Positions 1 through 6,806 of a stretch of 8,209 nt of DNA are shown here, in pieces. The notes beneath the pieces were generated by a model. The model was not told the DNA's origin and made no database searches. It saw only the letters and a program-made list of their open reading frames with translations. The stretch is from Lentisphaeria bacterium (GTDB lineage Bacteria > Verrucomicrobiota > Lentisphaeria > Victivallales > UBA1829): positions 1-8,209 of the forward strand of contig DPDG01000071.1 in assembly GCA_003526375.1 (NCBI GenBank), given 5' to 3'. Every line of letters starts with the position of its first letter. The stretch's first letter is position 1. The translations under genes and the position numbers were made by a program.

Positions 1-2
1 CC

Positions 3-20
3 CGGCAAACAAGTTTGCCG
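3..20. terminator. Perfect short hairpin at the window edge
   Basis: CGGCAAAC and GTTTGCCG form an exact 8-bp inverted repeat separated by AA; in RNA this would fold as about a 6-bp stem with a 6-nt loop. It is followed by TCTTATT, a poor U-tract, so it may be a weak terminator for a gene to the left of the window or one arm of a dispersed intergenic palindrome. It lies upstream of the promoter-like boxes of the pentapeptide gene and so outside that gene's probable transcript. Confidence 0.4.
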
Positions 21-83
21 TCTTATTCCATTGCACAAAAAGAAATTAGTGGACGCATATTTCGCATTTTCTTTTTTTATATC

Positions 84-111
84 TTGAACTCCCCCTGTTT
101 TCCTGTATGTT
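84..111 (+). promoter_or_regulatory. Possible promoter of the pentapeptide-repeat gene
   Basis: TTGAAC (84-89) and TATGTT (106-111) are separated by 16 nt and resemble sigma-70 -35 and -10 boxes, with TG directly before the -10 box. The predicted transcript would start near 118, giving a leader of less than 20 nt before the ATG at 135. The match is moderate and the region is AT-rich, so chance matches are possible. Confidence 0.35.
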
Positions 112-134
112 ACCGGAAAACGGAATGCGTTATC

Positions 135-791
135 ATGCAAGAGGATATTATAAAACCGGTAATCGGCAACCATCTGGAGGAATGCAATGATTTTCCGGTT
201 CTCGCAAAAGAATGCAGAGAGGAAGATGACATCATCGCTTACCGGCGTCTCAGCGGCATCTGCCTTCAGGAAGAAGATTTGAGCAGAATTTCGTTTGAAC
301 ATGTAATTTTTGAAAACTGCCGCATGATACACAGTTCCTTTTCCGGAGGAAATTTTACAGATACGGTCTTCCGGTCCTGTGAACTGTCCAACTGTGATTT
401 CAGCAGTTCCTGTTTCTGCCGCACAGAGATTCAGGCAGTCAAGGGCATCGGGGCGAACTTCAACGAAGCGCGTCTCTTTCATGTGAAGATTGCAGACAGC
501 AACTTCAGCTATGCCAACTTCAATGAAGTCAAGGCGGATCATTTTACCGCATTGCAGAGTGATTTTTCGGAAGTTTTCCTGACCGCCTGCAGGCTGAAGA
601 ACACTTCGGTTCACGAAGTCCGCTTCGATAAGGCGAATTTCTATCGCACCTCATTGAAAGGAATTGATCTCACCACCTGCCGGATTTCCGGCATCATCAC
701 CTCCCTGGAAGCCGGTGAACTCAAAGGTGCCGTCGTGAATATGTTCCAGGCTGTCGAACTGGCAAAACGGTTTGGAGTCATTGTCCGGTAA
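135..791 (+). CDS. Pentapeptide-repeat protein
   Basis: A 218-residue protein made mostly of tandem pentapeptide repeats. With the central residue of each repeat at position i, large hydrophobics (F, L, M, I) recur every fifth residue from F54 to I184 with very few exceptions (G104, A134, A139). Small residues (S, A, T, G, C, V) mostly sit at i-2. That is about 27 repeats, or nearly seven coils of a right-handed quadrilateral beta-helix. The C-terminus (VVNMFQAVELAKRFGVIVR region, 200-218) resembles the capping/dimerisation tail of Qnr/McbG-like pentapeptide proteins. Those proteins mimic DNA and protect gyrase, but most members of the superfamily have no known function and none is claimed here. 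No signal peptide or membrane segment is seen. Ten cysteines is high for 218 residues. The ATG at 135 is preferred because the upstream in-frame codons (from a TTG at 15, inside a hairpin) encode no family sequence; the ribosome site is weak (CGGAA, 9 nt away). It is transcribed towards the carbohydrate operon and is probably unrelated to it. Confidence 0.85.
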   Translation: MQEDIIKPVIGNHLEECNDFPVLAKECREEDDIIAYRRLSGICLQEEDLSRISFEHVIFENCRMIHSSFSGGNFTDTVFRSCELSNCDFSSSCFCRTEIQAVKGIGANFNEARLFHVKIADSNFSYANFNEVKADHFTALQSDFSEVFLTACRLKNTSVHEVRFDKANFYRTSLKGIDLTTCRISGIITSLEAGELKGAVVNMFQAVELAKRFGVIVR

Positions 792-811
792 TTATTTCAG
801 GTTCAAACGGC

Positions 812-835
812 TTGCAGAGCGGATATGCTCTGCAA
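812..835. terminator. Hairpin between convergent genes, possible bidirectional terminator
   Basis: TTGCAGAGC and GCTCTGCAA form a perfect 9-bp inverted repeat around a 6-nt loop. It lies 20 nt after the pentapeptide gene's stop and 11 nt beyond the stop of the CBM9-like gene coming from the other strand. Its position suits a shared terminator. Neither strand has a clean U-tract after the stem, so intrinsic termination may be weak and the hairpin may mainly protect 3' ends. Confidence 0.55.
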
Positions 836-846
836 ACCATTCACTT

Positions 847-2115
847 TTACCAGCCGGAAATTACGGTGAACGGGCGCTCCGCTCTGCCGGATGGCGTTTC
901 CACGATCAATCTATAGTTTCCGGGGGACAGTTCGTCTGTCGGCAGAGTAAAAAATAAGCGTGCCCGCGGCGCCAGACGCTGTTTTCTGAGAACTTTTCCT
1001 GCCGCATCAAGAATCTTCCAATCGAGACAGCCGCCTGTTGATGCATCCCGAAACACAGCCGCGGCAACGGATTTTTCTCCGGCAGCGACGATTGACGGAG
1101 ATTTTTCCATTTTGAAATTATCCAGCAGTTCCAATGTCCGGTGTTTGCGCCAGAAAGTCTTTTCATCTTTCCGGAACCCGATCAGAAACGCCGCCTTATC
1201 CACTTCCGGATTTCTGGCGAGAGGACACTTTGCGGTAACGTTCTCATTTTTTCCAAGAGAGATTTTCCGGTTGAAAAACTCTATCGGCGGAGTATCACCC
1301 ACGGCATAGGCGGCAATCAGTTCCCCTGCCCATGCTTCAGGGGAATGCAACGAAACGACAGCTTCAGCCGACGGTCCCAATATTGAATCCGGCCATTTCA
1401 CACTTGTAATCCCCGGCAGATCATCTGCCTCGGCTGTTTTATGCATTATGCCGAAACGCGAGGGAATGGCAAAGATTCGTTCATAAGTCCGGCTCCATGC
1501 CAGCATTTCACCGGGAGAATGATATTTTTCACGAAAAAAGTTGATCCGGAAGGATTTTGCGGAAGGCTTGATATCCGCATTATAAAAAGGGATGGCAAAC
1601 TCAACGATCCACTCATTTTTATTGCGGGAGACCGCACTTTTCCACTGCAGATCATGGAACCGCATCGGCTTGCCGACTCTGCCCGGAAAAACAATGCCGT
1701 CATAGCGCCCTCCTGCCCAGTTCACGACATATTGAGAAAAGACTTCCGGATTCTCCGCGTTTCCCAGATAGACCTCCACGCAGTCATCCATCCACACGGG
1801 ACCGTCATATTCCGCTGCCGCCTTTTTCCTTGCCAGATTCTCCAGATCGGGCTCGTTGCAGATGAATGCGACATACAGATTTTCCGCATCACATGCCGCC
1901 AGAATGCGGGTCGGGTGCATATTCGGAAATTTCGTGTTGTTCTGAACCAGCTCCGGAATTACGGCGGCTGTCTTCCACGCGGGATCATCCAGACGTCCGT
2001 CGATGACCGGAGCCACACGGCAAGTCGGCAGCTTCAGTTCAGGAACCGGCGGCAGTTCTTTTGCTCCGAGAAAACCGATTCCTGCTGCAAATATTATTGA
2101 AATAAAAGATTTCAT
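847..2115 (-). CDS. Secreted protein with CBM9-like carbohydrate-binding domain
   Basis: A 422-residue protein, last gene of the minus-strand operon. Residues 1-18 (MKSFISIIFAAGIGFLGA) are a short signal peptide, so it should be exported. Residues about 33-225 match the pattern of carbohydrate family 9-like domains (PF06452 type): the opening PVIDGRLDDPAW (37-47), a central LYVAFICNEPD strand (80-90), the DDCVEVYLG motif (110-118), and a later WIVEFAIPF strand (169-177). The remaining 200 residues look like one or two beta-sandwich modules (for example about 335-418) that I do not recognise. In this family the N-terminal domain binds sugars, sometimes as part of larger enzymes; no catalytic module is evident here. 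The start is firm: its ATG overlaps the TGA of the upstream gene as ATGA, with GAGAGGG (2123-2129) 7 nt upstream. This suggests translational coupling and joint function with the GH123-like protein. Confidence 0.8.
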   Translation of the reverse strand: MKSFISIIFAAGIGFLGAKELPPVPELKLPTCRVAPVIDGRLDDPAWKTAAVIPELVQNNTKFPNMHPTRILAACDAENLYVAFICNEPDLENLARKKAAAEYDGPVWMDDCVEVYLGNAENPEVFSQYVVNWAGGRYDGIVFPGRVGKPMRFHDLQWKSAVSRNKNEWIVEFAIPFYNADIKPSAKSFRINFFREKYHSPGEMLAWSRTYERIFAIPSRFGIMHKTAEADDLPGITSVKWPDSILGPSAEAVVSLHSPEAWAGELIAAYAVGDTPPIEFFNRKISLGKNENVTAKCPLARNPEVDKAAFLIGFRKDEKTFWRKHRTLELLDNFKMEKSPSIVAAGEKSVAAAVFRDASTGGCLDWKILDAAGKVLRKQRLAPRARLFFTLPTDELSPGNYRLIVETPSGRAERPFTVISGW

Positions 2116-3833
2116 CGGATCACCCTCTCAAGTTTCATGATTTCATTCGCCATCAGAAGACGCAGATTTTCCAGCATTTCATTATCGACTGTCCGGAAAG
2201 AGATTGCATCATATGCCAGTTTTCTCGTTCCGCTCCAGCCGGTCTGTTCCTCCAGAATCCAGTTCAGCACCCGTTCCGCCTCCTCTGCTTCTTTGAGTTT
2301 CCGCTTTTTCCCTTCGGCAATCAGCCCGCGCAGAGTCGCCGCGAATTTGTAGTCGAGAATTCCTTCGCGAAGTCCTTCCAGCTGCAAAGTGGACCATGTC
2401 GCTTTTTTATCCGCGGCGGGGCGCTTGTATGCCATGGCATAGACAAAGGCATTGGTCTGCCCGAATTCGTCCATTTCCCAGTTATAGGTCCATGAGACAT
2501 GCACAGGGAAACCGGATTTGAAAAACAGCAGTCCCGCATAATGGCGGTTCGGCGCCACCGCCCCCTGCGTTCCCTCGTAGGCACCCGCTCCCAGAAGCCA
2601 GAACCCGACACGGAGCATACGCCCGATCGCAGTCAGTTCCCTGAAACGTTCAGGATTGTTCATTGATGTCCCGTTGATGGAGGTCAGGAGTCCGTAAGCG
2701 CCCATTTCCGTAATTCCCCGGGCATCATAAACGGTCGCCGTATTTCTGATCCCCGCCTTCCGGACCAGAGTCGTTTCCCAGAGAGCCTGTTTGACTTTGC
2801 TCGTCAGATAGGGTTCATCCCATCCCTGATAGTGCCATACGGAGGCCGGCTGGCCATACAGCTTCATCCAGCGGTCAAGATCGGACAGACGATTCATGAA
2901 TCCCGCCATCACGCGCGGTTCCTCGCACTCCTCATAGCAGGCGGCGTTCGGATTGCGTGGCGGCCGTCCGGTCACCTCATGAATCGTGCGGTGAATCAGG
3001 ACAGGTCCGTAATCAAGAACGTTGATCCTCGTTTTCATTCCCGCCTGATTGAGCGCATCCCAGAACTCCCTGACCTCACGTTCTCCGTTCAATCCCATGT
3101 GATGTACGATTCCCGTAATCCCGAGATCGGCGATTTCGCGCACAAACTGCACGCGTTTCTCTTTTTGGGCGATGATGTTCGCATACATCAGATAATCAAT
3201 GTTCTCCGGCAGAGAAACTCGAATCGGCAATATCTTCAGTTCCAGAGGCAGACTGCGGACTCCATCCGGAAATGTCACGTCAATCTTTCCCCGGTAAGTC
3301 CCGGGGACGGCAGACTCCGGCTTCCCCTGAATCCACACGATCAGGTTGTCTCCGGCATTCAGTTCCGTCCCGTTGAACTCCTTGATCCGTTCAGGAATCA
3401 CCTCATACGCTTTTGTTCCCGGTTTGCGGAGACGGATTCCCTGCTCCACAAAGAAAACCTCCCACATCTTTCCGTCAATCACGTCTCCCTTCTCATTTTT
3501 CAGATTGCCGAATGTAATCGTCTTCACTTCTGTTTTCCGTGGTGCATGAATCATGAAATAGAGATTACAGTTCTCGCCGGGGACAGTAAACTTCCTGAGT
3601 TCCGTGATTTCTTCATCCGCGCGCGGAATGCTGTTGATGGAACACTCCTCCGGGTTCCGCCGGTAGAATACGGGAAGTCCTCCGGCAAAGGACCGCGGCT
3701 CGTCCGCATACTGGTAACGCGGAGAATAAACAAATGTTTTTCCTGAGCGGACAATTGATTCGGCCGACCCGCCCGCGCAAACGGCAAATGAAATGCCAAG
3801 CAGGAAGACCGTCAGTTCTTTCGAGAAATTCAT
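2112..3833 (-). CDS. Secreted GH123/DUF4091-like putative glycoside hydrolase
   Basis: A 573-residue protein with an N-terminal signal peptide (1-24, probable cleavage after GGSA). Residues about 30-208 form a beta-rich region ending in the phrase GDNLIVWIQGKPESAVPGTY and a following LPLELKILPIRVSLPE, a layout typical of the domain that precedes GH123/DUF4091 catalytic barrels. Residues about 210-500 fit the barrel: HYQGWDEPY (334-342) carries adjacent Asp339-Glu340, matching the acid pair used by GH123 enzymes in substrate-assisted hydrolysis of N-acetyl-beta-galactosaminides. LEGLREGILDYKFAATL (485-501) matches the end motif seen in DUF4091 proteins (usually EALRDGIEDYEY). The C-terminus is helical and charged. 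Substrate specificity is not readable from the sequence, and related proteins of unknown activity are common. The stop overlaps the CBM9-like gene; the start lies 15 nt after the preceding stop, with purine-rich AAGGAAACAGG upstream. The VCAGG segment in the leader is a poor lipobox, so a lipoprotein is unlikely. Confidence 0.75.
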   Translation of the reverse strand: MNFSKELTVFLLGISFAVCAGGSAESIVRSGKTFVYSPRYQYADEPRSFAGGLPVFYRRNPEECSINSIPRADEEITELRKFTVPGENCNLYFMIHAPRKTEVKTITFGNLKNEKGDVIDGKMWEVFFVEQGIRLRKPGTKAYEVIPERIKEFNGTELNAGDNLIVWIQGKPESAVPGTYRGKIDVTFPDGVRSLPLELKILPIRVSLPENIDYLMYANIIAQKEKRVQFVREIADLGITGIVHHMGLNGEREVREFWDALNQAGMKTRINVLDYGPVLIHRTIHEVTGRPPRNPNAACYEECEEPRVMAGFMNRLSDLDRWMKLYGQPASVWHYQGWDEPYLTSKVKQALWETTLVRKAGIRNTATVYDARGITEMGAYGLLTSINGTSMNNPERFRELTAIGRMLRVGFWLLGAGAYEGTQGAVAPNRHYAGLLFFKSGFPVHVSWTYNWEMDEFGQTNAFVYAMAYKRPAADKKATWSTLQLEGLREGILDYKFAATLRGLIAEGKKRKLKEAEEAERVLNWILEEQTGWSGTRKLAYDAISFRTVDNEMLENLRLLMANEIMKLERVIR

Positions 3834-3848
3834 AAGATGCCTGTTTCC

Positions 3849-5987
3849 TTATTTTGCAAAACTTACATTTCCGGAAATATCTCCGGAAAAACGGACTGCC
3901 TGCGGCAGATCACCGTAAATCGCCCGCAGAAGACGCAGATCATTCACGCCGTCGATCAGCCGGAAATACGCAAGCTTCGTGACAGGATTGACCAGTTCCG
4001 CATAGATTTTTCCTCCGATTCCGAGTTTCAGCGCATCGTTCTTTCCGGTAAGACGGGCTGATGTGACTCTCAACGGAACAACGGAGGCAAGATGCGCATC
4101 TTTGAACTCAAATGTTCCGGTTTCACCGTAAGCGAGAATCATGACTCTGATTTTATCTGTTTTCGGTGTAAAAACCTTAGCCAGCTCTTTCCAGTCCGGA
4201 GAGCCGTCGCACCCCAGAAGACTCTGCGCGATGATCTTTTCCCCTTCCAGAATCCGGAATCCTGCAACCGGCAGGGAAAGCCCCGAAGCCTTCGCATTCA
4301 TTGCCATTCTATATTTTCTGCCCGGTTCCACGGCTGCATTCCAGACCGCCTGATTCGAACCTTGCTTTCCCATATTGAAAATCACCCCGCCTCCGGGCGA
4401 CGTCGCAATACCTTTGACATACCGGGGCTTTGCAGTAAGAAGATTCACGGGAACCTCGGCAGAGTCGCTGAATGTGATTCCGTCGGCGGTAATCTTGAAA
4501 TCCGGTGAATCAAAGTCAGGGAACAGCGCGCAGGATGCGGGCGGAACCGAAGGCGCAGGATGTTTCTCAAGATAGGCATTCGCCTTTTTCATCGCCGCCA
4601 GGTAACGGTCCGCGGATTCCCGCAGTGCATATTCCGAAGGATTGATCCCGTCTGTTATGATACGCGGATTCTTCGAGAAGAACATCTCTCCGTAATAGAG
4701 CCAGTAGCCGTCGGACTGCTGCGCCGCCTCCACAGTTTTCGCCCCGAGCCCCTCCGCATTGTAGCTTGAAATCGTCAACCCGGGCAGATACAGAGCGGGC
4801 CAGCCCCATTTTCTGAGCTTCTCCTGATTCTCCCGGCTGTGCTGATTATAGCCGATAAAATATTCCCCCTCCCCTGTAATCAGAACCGGCATCCCGGGAG
4901 TCGCCATTCCGCGTGCGACTCCGTTTGTGTACCAGTTCCCCATTCCGGGCATCAGCCCGACCAGAAAATCCGGCTTCACGGAACGGACTTCCCGCATGAT
5001 CTCACGCAGTTTGCGTGCCAGACGCACCTCCAGAACCCCTTGATAGTCCTCCAGCGTATAACCGCGCCTGACAATATATTCCAGACGTTTTCCCGCCTTG
5101 GAAAGATCAACCTCTTCGCCGACAGCCTGAAAGAACTGTTTCATGCAACTGTCGCAGTAACATCCGTCCTCCGCACCGCCATAGGTGAATCCCGGATAGC
5201 CGCCCGCGTAAAATTCCTGATCCAGCATCATTCCGCCGGAAGCGTCAAGTTCCTTGTAAACCCCGGCAACGATTTTCAGCGTCGGCTTGATCAGCCGGTC
5301 CCAGTAAACGGAATCCAGCGGGCACGGTGTCTTCTGGACTCCATATCCCACACTGCGGCACTTTTCATACGCAGTACGATCCATGAGCTGTTGTGTTTCC
5401 TTATGATACCACATCAGCGGAATCGGAATCAGTCCGTGAGCCTTTGCCACGGCAATTTCATTACGGAGAAAACGCAGGCGCGGCATATTGTTTTCCGACA
5501 CCAGAGCCCCGTTCTTTCCGGTATCATCCGGCTTGACTCCGCTGTGAATGCCGCTCCATCCCATCACCATATTGAAGCCGGTCTCACGTAATTTCTCCGC
5601 GCGGGACACAGGCTGCGCGGCGGAGGAATTCATACGGATTTTCTCCCTGCGCAGTTTTGTCACGACGGCAGGCTCAGGAACAGTGTCTTCATAGGAAACG
5701 GAGGTCAAAACGGCTTCAGGACGGCATTCCACGGTATTTTCCGCAGCATACCAGACAGCAGGCGTAAAGTCCGCCTTTATGATTCCTCCGTCCGGCTTGA
5801 AATATCCGAGGATTTTTCCATTCAACCTGATACAGAGAGGTTTATCGCTTCTCAATTCCGCCGTGACCGTTCCTCCGGATGCGGCACCGGATGGCAGCCG
5901 GAAAGTCCTGCCGTCCTCTGGCTTCATGACTCCGCCGCAGACTGTCATTACGGCAAACAGAAATATTCCCGTCAATAATGTTCTCAT
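3849..5987 (-). CDS. Secreted putative glycoside hydrolase with C-terminal carbohydrate-binding-like domain
   Basis: A 712-residue protein with a signal peptide (1-18 or so). Residues about 28-105 are a small beta domain. Residues about 125-475 read as a TIM-barrel: GFNMVMGWSG (137-146), AKAHGLIPIPLMWYH (181-195), GGMMLDQEFYAGG (251-263), then a compact CYCDSC cysteine cluster (C276, C278, C281), KPDFLVGLMPG (338-348), PVLITGEGEYF (367-377) and SDGYWLYYGEMF (425-436). Such cysteine clusters just after a barrel strand occur in many uncharacterised bacterial glycosidase-like proteins. Asp256/Glu258 and Glu373/Glu375 lie at strand ends and are the best candidates for catalytic acids. Residues about 512-638 look like a CBM4/9/16-type beta-sandwich (NLLTAKPRYVKG..., GRKYRMAMNAKASG, WKELAKVFTP, IRVMILAYGETGTFEFKDAHL), followed by a short C-terminal beta segment. 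I cannot assign a GH family. The start has AGGGAGA (5994-6000) 6 nt upstream, and the gene follows the pilin-like gene by 19 nt. Confidence 0.7.
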   Translation of the reverse strand: MRTLLTGIFLFAVMTVCGGVMKPEDGRTFRLPSGAASGGTVTAELRSDKPLCIRLNGKILGYFKPDGGIIKADFTPAVWYAAENTVECRPEAVLTSVSYEDTVPEPAVVTKLRREKIRMNSSAAQPVSRAEKLRETGFNMVMGWSGIHSGVKPDDTGKNGALVSENNMPRLRFLRNEIAVAKAHGLIPIPLMWYHKETQQLMDRTAYEKCRSVGYGVQKTPCPLDSVYWDRLIKPTLKIVAGVYKELDASGGMMLDQEFYAGGYPGFTYGGAEDGCYCDSCMKQFFQAVGEEVDLSKAGKRLEYIVRRGYTLEDYQGVLEVRLARKLREIMREVRSVKPDFLVGLMPGMGNWYTNGVARGMATPGMPVLITGEGEYFIGYNQHSRENQEKLRKWGWPALYLPGLTISSYNAEGLGAKTVEAAQQSDGYWLYYGEMFFSKNPRIITDGINPSEYALRESADRYLAAMKKANAYLEKHPAPSVPPASCALFPDFDSPDFKITADGITFSDSAEVPVNLLTAKPRYVKGIATSPGGGVIFNMGKQGSNQAVWNAAVEPGRKYRMAMNAKASGLSLPVAGFRILEGEKIIAQSLLGCDGSPDWKELAKVFTPKTDKIRVMILAYGETGTFEFKDAHLASVVPLRVTSARLTGKNDALKLGIGGKIYAELVNPVTKLAYFRLIDGVNDLRLLRAIYGDLPQAVRFSGDISGNVSFAK

Positions 5988-5993
5988 ATAAAA

Positions 5994-6000
5994 TCTCCCT
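5994..6000 (-). promoter_or_regulatory. Ribosome binding site of the 712-residue putative hydrolase
   Basis: On the minus strand AGGGAGA lies 6 nt before the ATG at 5987, a strong match that fixes the start and places it in the short gap after the pilin-like gene, consistent with an operon. Confidence 0.7.
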
Positions 6001-6006
6001 GATTAA

Positions 6007-6693
6007 TTATAAGCTGTCGACATATTTGAAGAAAGCCGTTGCGGCGGCATCGTAATGAGTCGGGGCATTGCCGTGGTTGAACATGGCTCCGTCGAATTTT
6101 ACGGATCTCACATGCCCGTCGAAGAAAAACGTGTTGTATTTGTCATGATGAAAAGCAGGATAGACATTCCCGCGGATTTTATAACGTCCCTGCATATCCA
6201 GCGACGGATTCGCAAAAAACATGGCGATGGAATCCGCTCCGAGCGCATTTTTACTGTTTCCGTTATGCAGACGCGGCCGCGCAACTCCGTCCATGGGACT
6301 GACACGCATCATGTAGTCGGATCGCTGATCACCGCTTTTGCCATACTTTTCCATCCACATCCTGTTGCGGGGATGTCCGTCCGGGCAAAGAAGCACCTTA
6401 TAAGGGACCAGGTCCATTTCCCACAGATGCCCCAGCAGCCGGTAATTCGTTCCGACTCTGATATAAGTGGCAAAACCGTAGCTCATCCACGCAGGATTTG
6501 CATTCTGCGGCAGATAACCGTCATACGAATCCGAATAAATCGCAATCGCCGTGGTGAGCTGTTTCAGATTATTCCGGCAGTTGGACTCTTTTGCAAGATC
6601 GCGCGCCCGCCCCAGTGCGGGCAGGAGCATGGACGCCAGAATCGCGATAATTGCAATAACCACAAGCAATTCTATCAATGTAAAATTCCTCAT
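6007..6693 (-). CDS. Type IV pilin-like (pseudopilin) protein with H-X9-DG motif
   Basis: A 228-residue protein beginning MRNFTLIELLVVIAIIAI, a classic prepilin N-terminus: a short leader, cleavage expected before Phe4, then a hydrophobic helix (4-26) with the conserved Glu at the fifth mature position (E9 here... numbering from Met). Residues 27-60 continue the amphipathic helix (ALGRARDLAKESNCRNNLKQLTTAIAIYSDSYDGYLP). A beta-rich globular part follows and ends with H182-X9-D192-G193, the signature of the prepilin-associated H-X9-DG domain (TIGR04294 type). The family is anchored in the inner membrane and resembles type II secretion pseudopilins; its true role in Lentisphaerota and Planctomycetota is not established. 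Lack of a pil or gsp gene beside it is usual for this group. The ATG at 6693 is chosen because AAAGGGA lies 5 nt upstream and it gives the normal short leader. An in-frame ATG at 6789 would add 32 residues. Confidence 0.88.
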   Translation of the reverse strand: MRNFTLIELLVVIAIIAILASMLLPALGRARDLAKESNCRNNLKQLTTAIAIYSDSYDGYLPQNANPAWMSYGFATYIRVGTNYRLLGHLWEMDLVPYKVLLCPDGHPRNRMWMEKYGKSGDQRSDYMMRVSPMDGVARPRLHNGNSKNALGADSIAMFFANPSLDMQGRYKIRGNVYPAFHHDKYNTFFFDGHVRSVKFDGAMFNHGNAPTHYDAAATAFFKYVDSL

Positions 6694-6698
6694 ATCCG

Positions 6699-6705
6699 TC
6701 CCTTT
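6699..6705 (-). promoter_or_regulatory. Ribosome binding site deciding the pilin-like gene start
   Basis: AAAGGGA on the minus strand lies 5 nt before the ATG at 6693. It supports this start over the upstream in-frame ATG at 6789, which has its own GGAGG (6800-6804) but at a longer 10-nt spacing. Confidence 0.7.
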
Positions 6706-6745
6706 CTTTGTTTTCACCGGGTGATTCCCTGCCCTTTGAGTTAAA

Positions 6746-6762
6746 CCGCCGGACTCCGGCAG
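6746..6762 (-). other. GC-rich hairpin between the regulator and the pilin-like gene
   Basis: On the minus strand CTGCCGG-AGT-CCGGCGG folds as a 7-bp stem (one G-U pair) with a 3-nt loop, followed by TTTAACTC. It lies in the 113-nt gap after the regulator's stop. It could act as a partial terminator that lowers expression of the downstream genes relative to the regulator, or as an RNA-stability element; the U-tract is too short for a confident terminator call. No clear promoter for the pilin-like gene is visible in the gap. Confidence 0.4.
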
Positions 6763-6806
6763 AACGGTGTCTGAATGCATGTGCTTCATTGAACTGTAAC
6801 CTCCAT

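Noticed and set aside
15..134. Upstream extension of the pentapeptide gene to a TTG at 15
   Set aside because: The TTG lies within a perfect hairpin, has no ribosome site, the 40 added residues show no repeat pattern or signal peptide logic, and promoter-like boxes lie inside the stretch.
1441..2100. Plus-strand 219-residue open frame
   Set aside because: Lies wholly opposite the CBM9-like gene; composition is typical of an antisense shadow, with no recognisable domain and no ribosome site.
2832..3746. Plus-strand 304-residue open frame
   Set aside because: Antisense to the GH123-like gene, whose motifs, signal peptide and operon spacing are convincing; the plus-strand product is rich in His, Arg and Ile with no domain.
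3762..3833. Lipoprotein signal in the GH123-like protein
   Set aside because: The residues before the leader cysteine (FAV-C) do not match the usual lipobox, and a normal signal-peptidase site (GSA) follows directly.
4839..5591. Plus-strand 250-residue open frame
   Set aside because: Shadow of the 712-residue gene on the other strand; no family features.
6055..6744. Plus-strand 229-residue open frame
   Set aside because: Antisense to the pilin-like gene, which has an unmistakable prepilin N-terminus and H-X9-DG motif.
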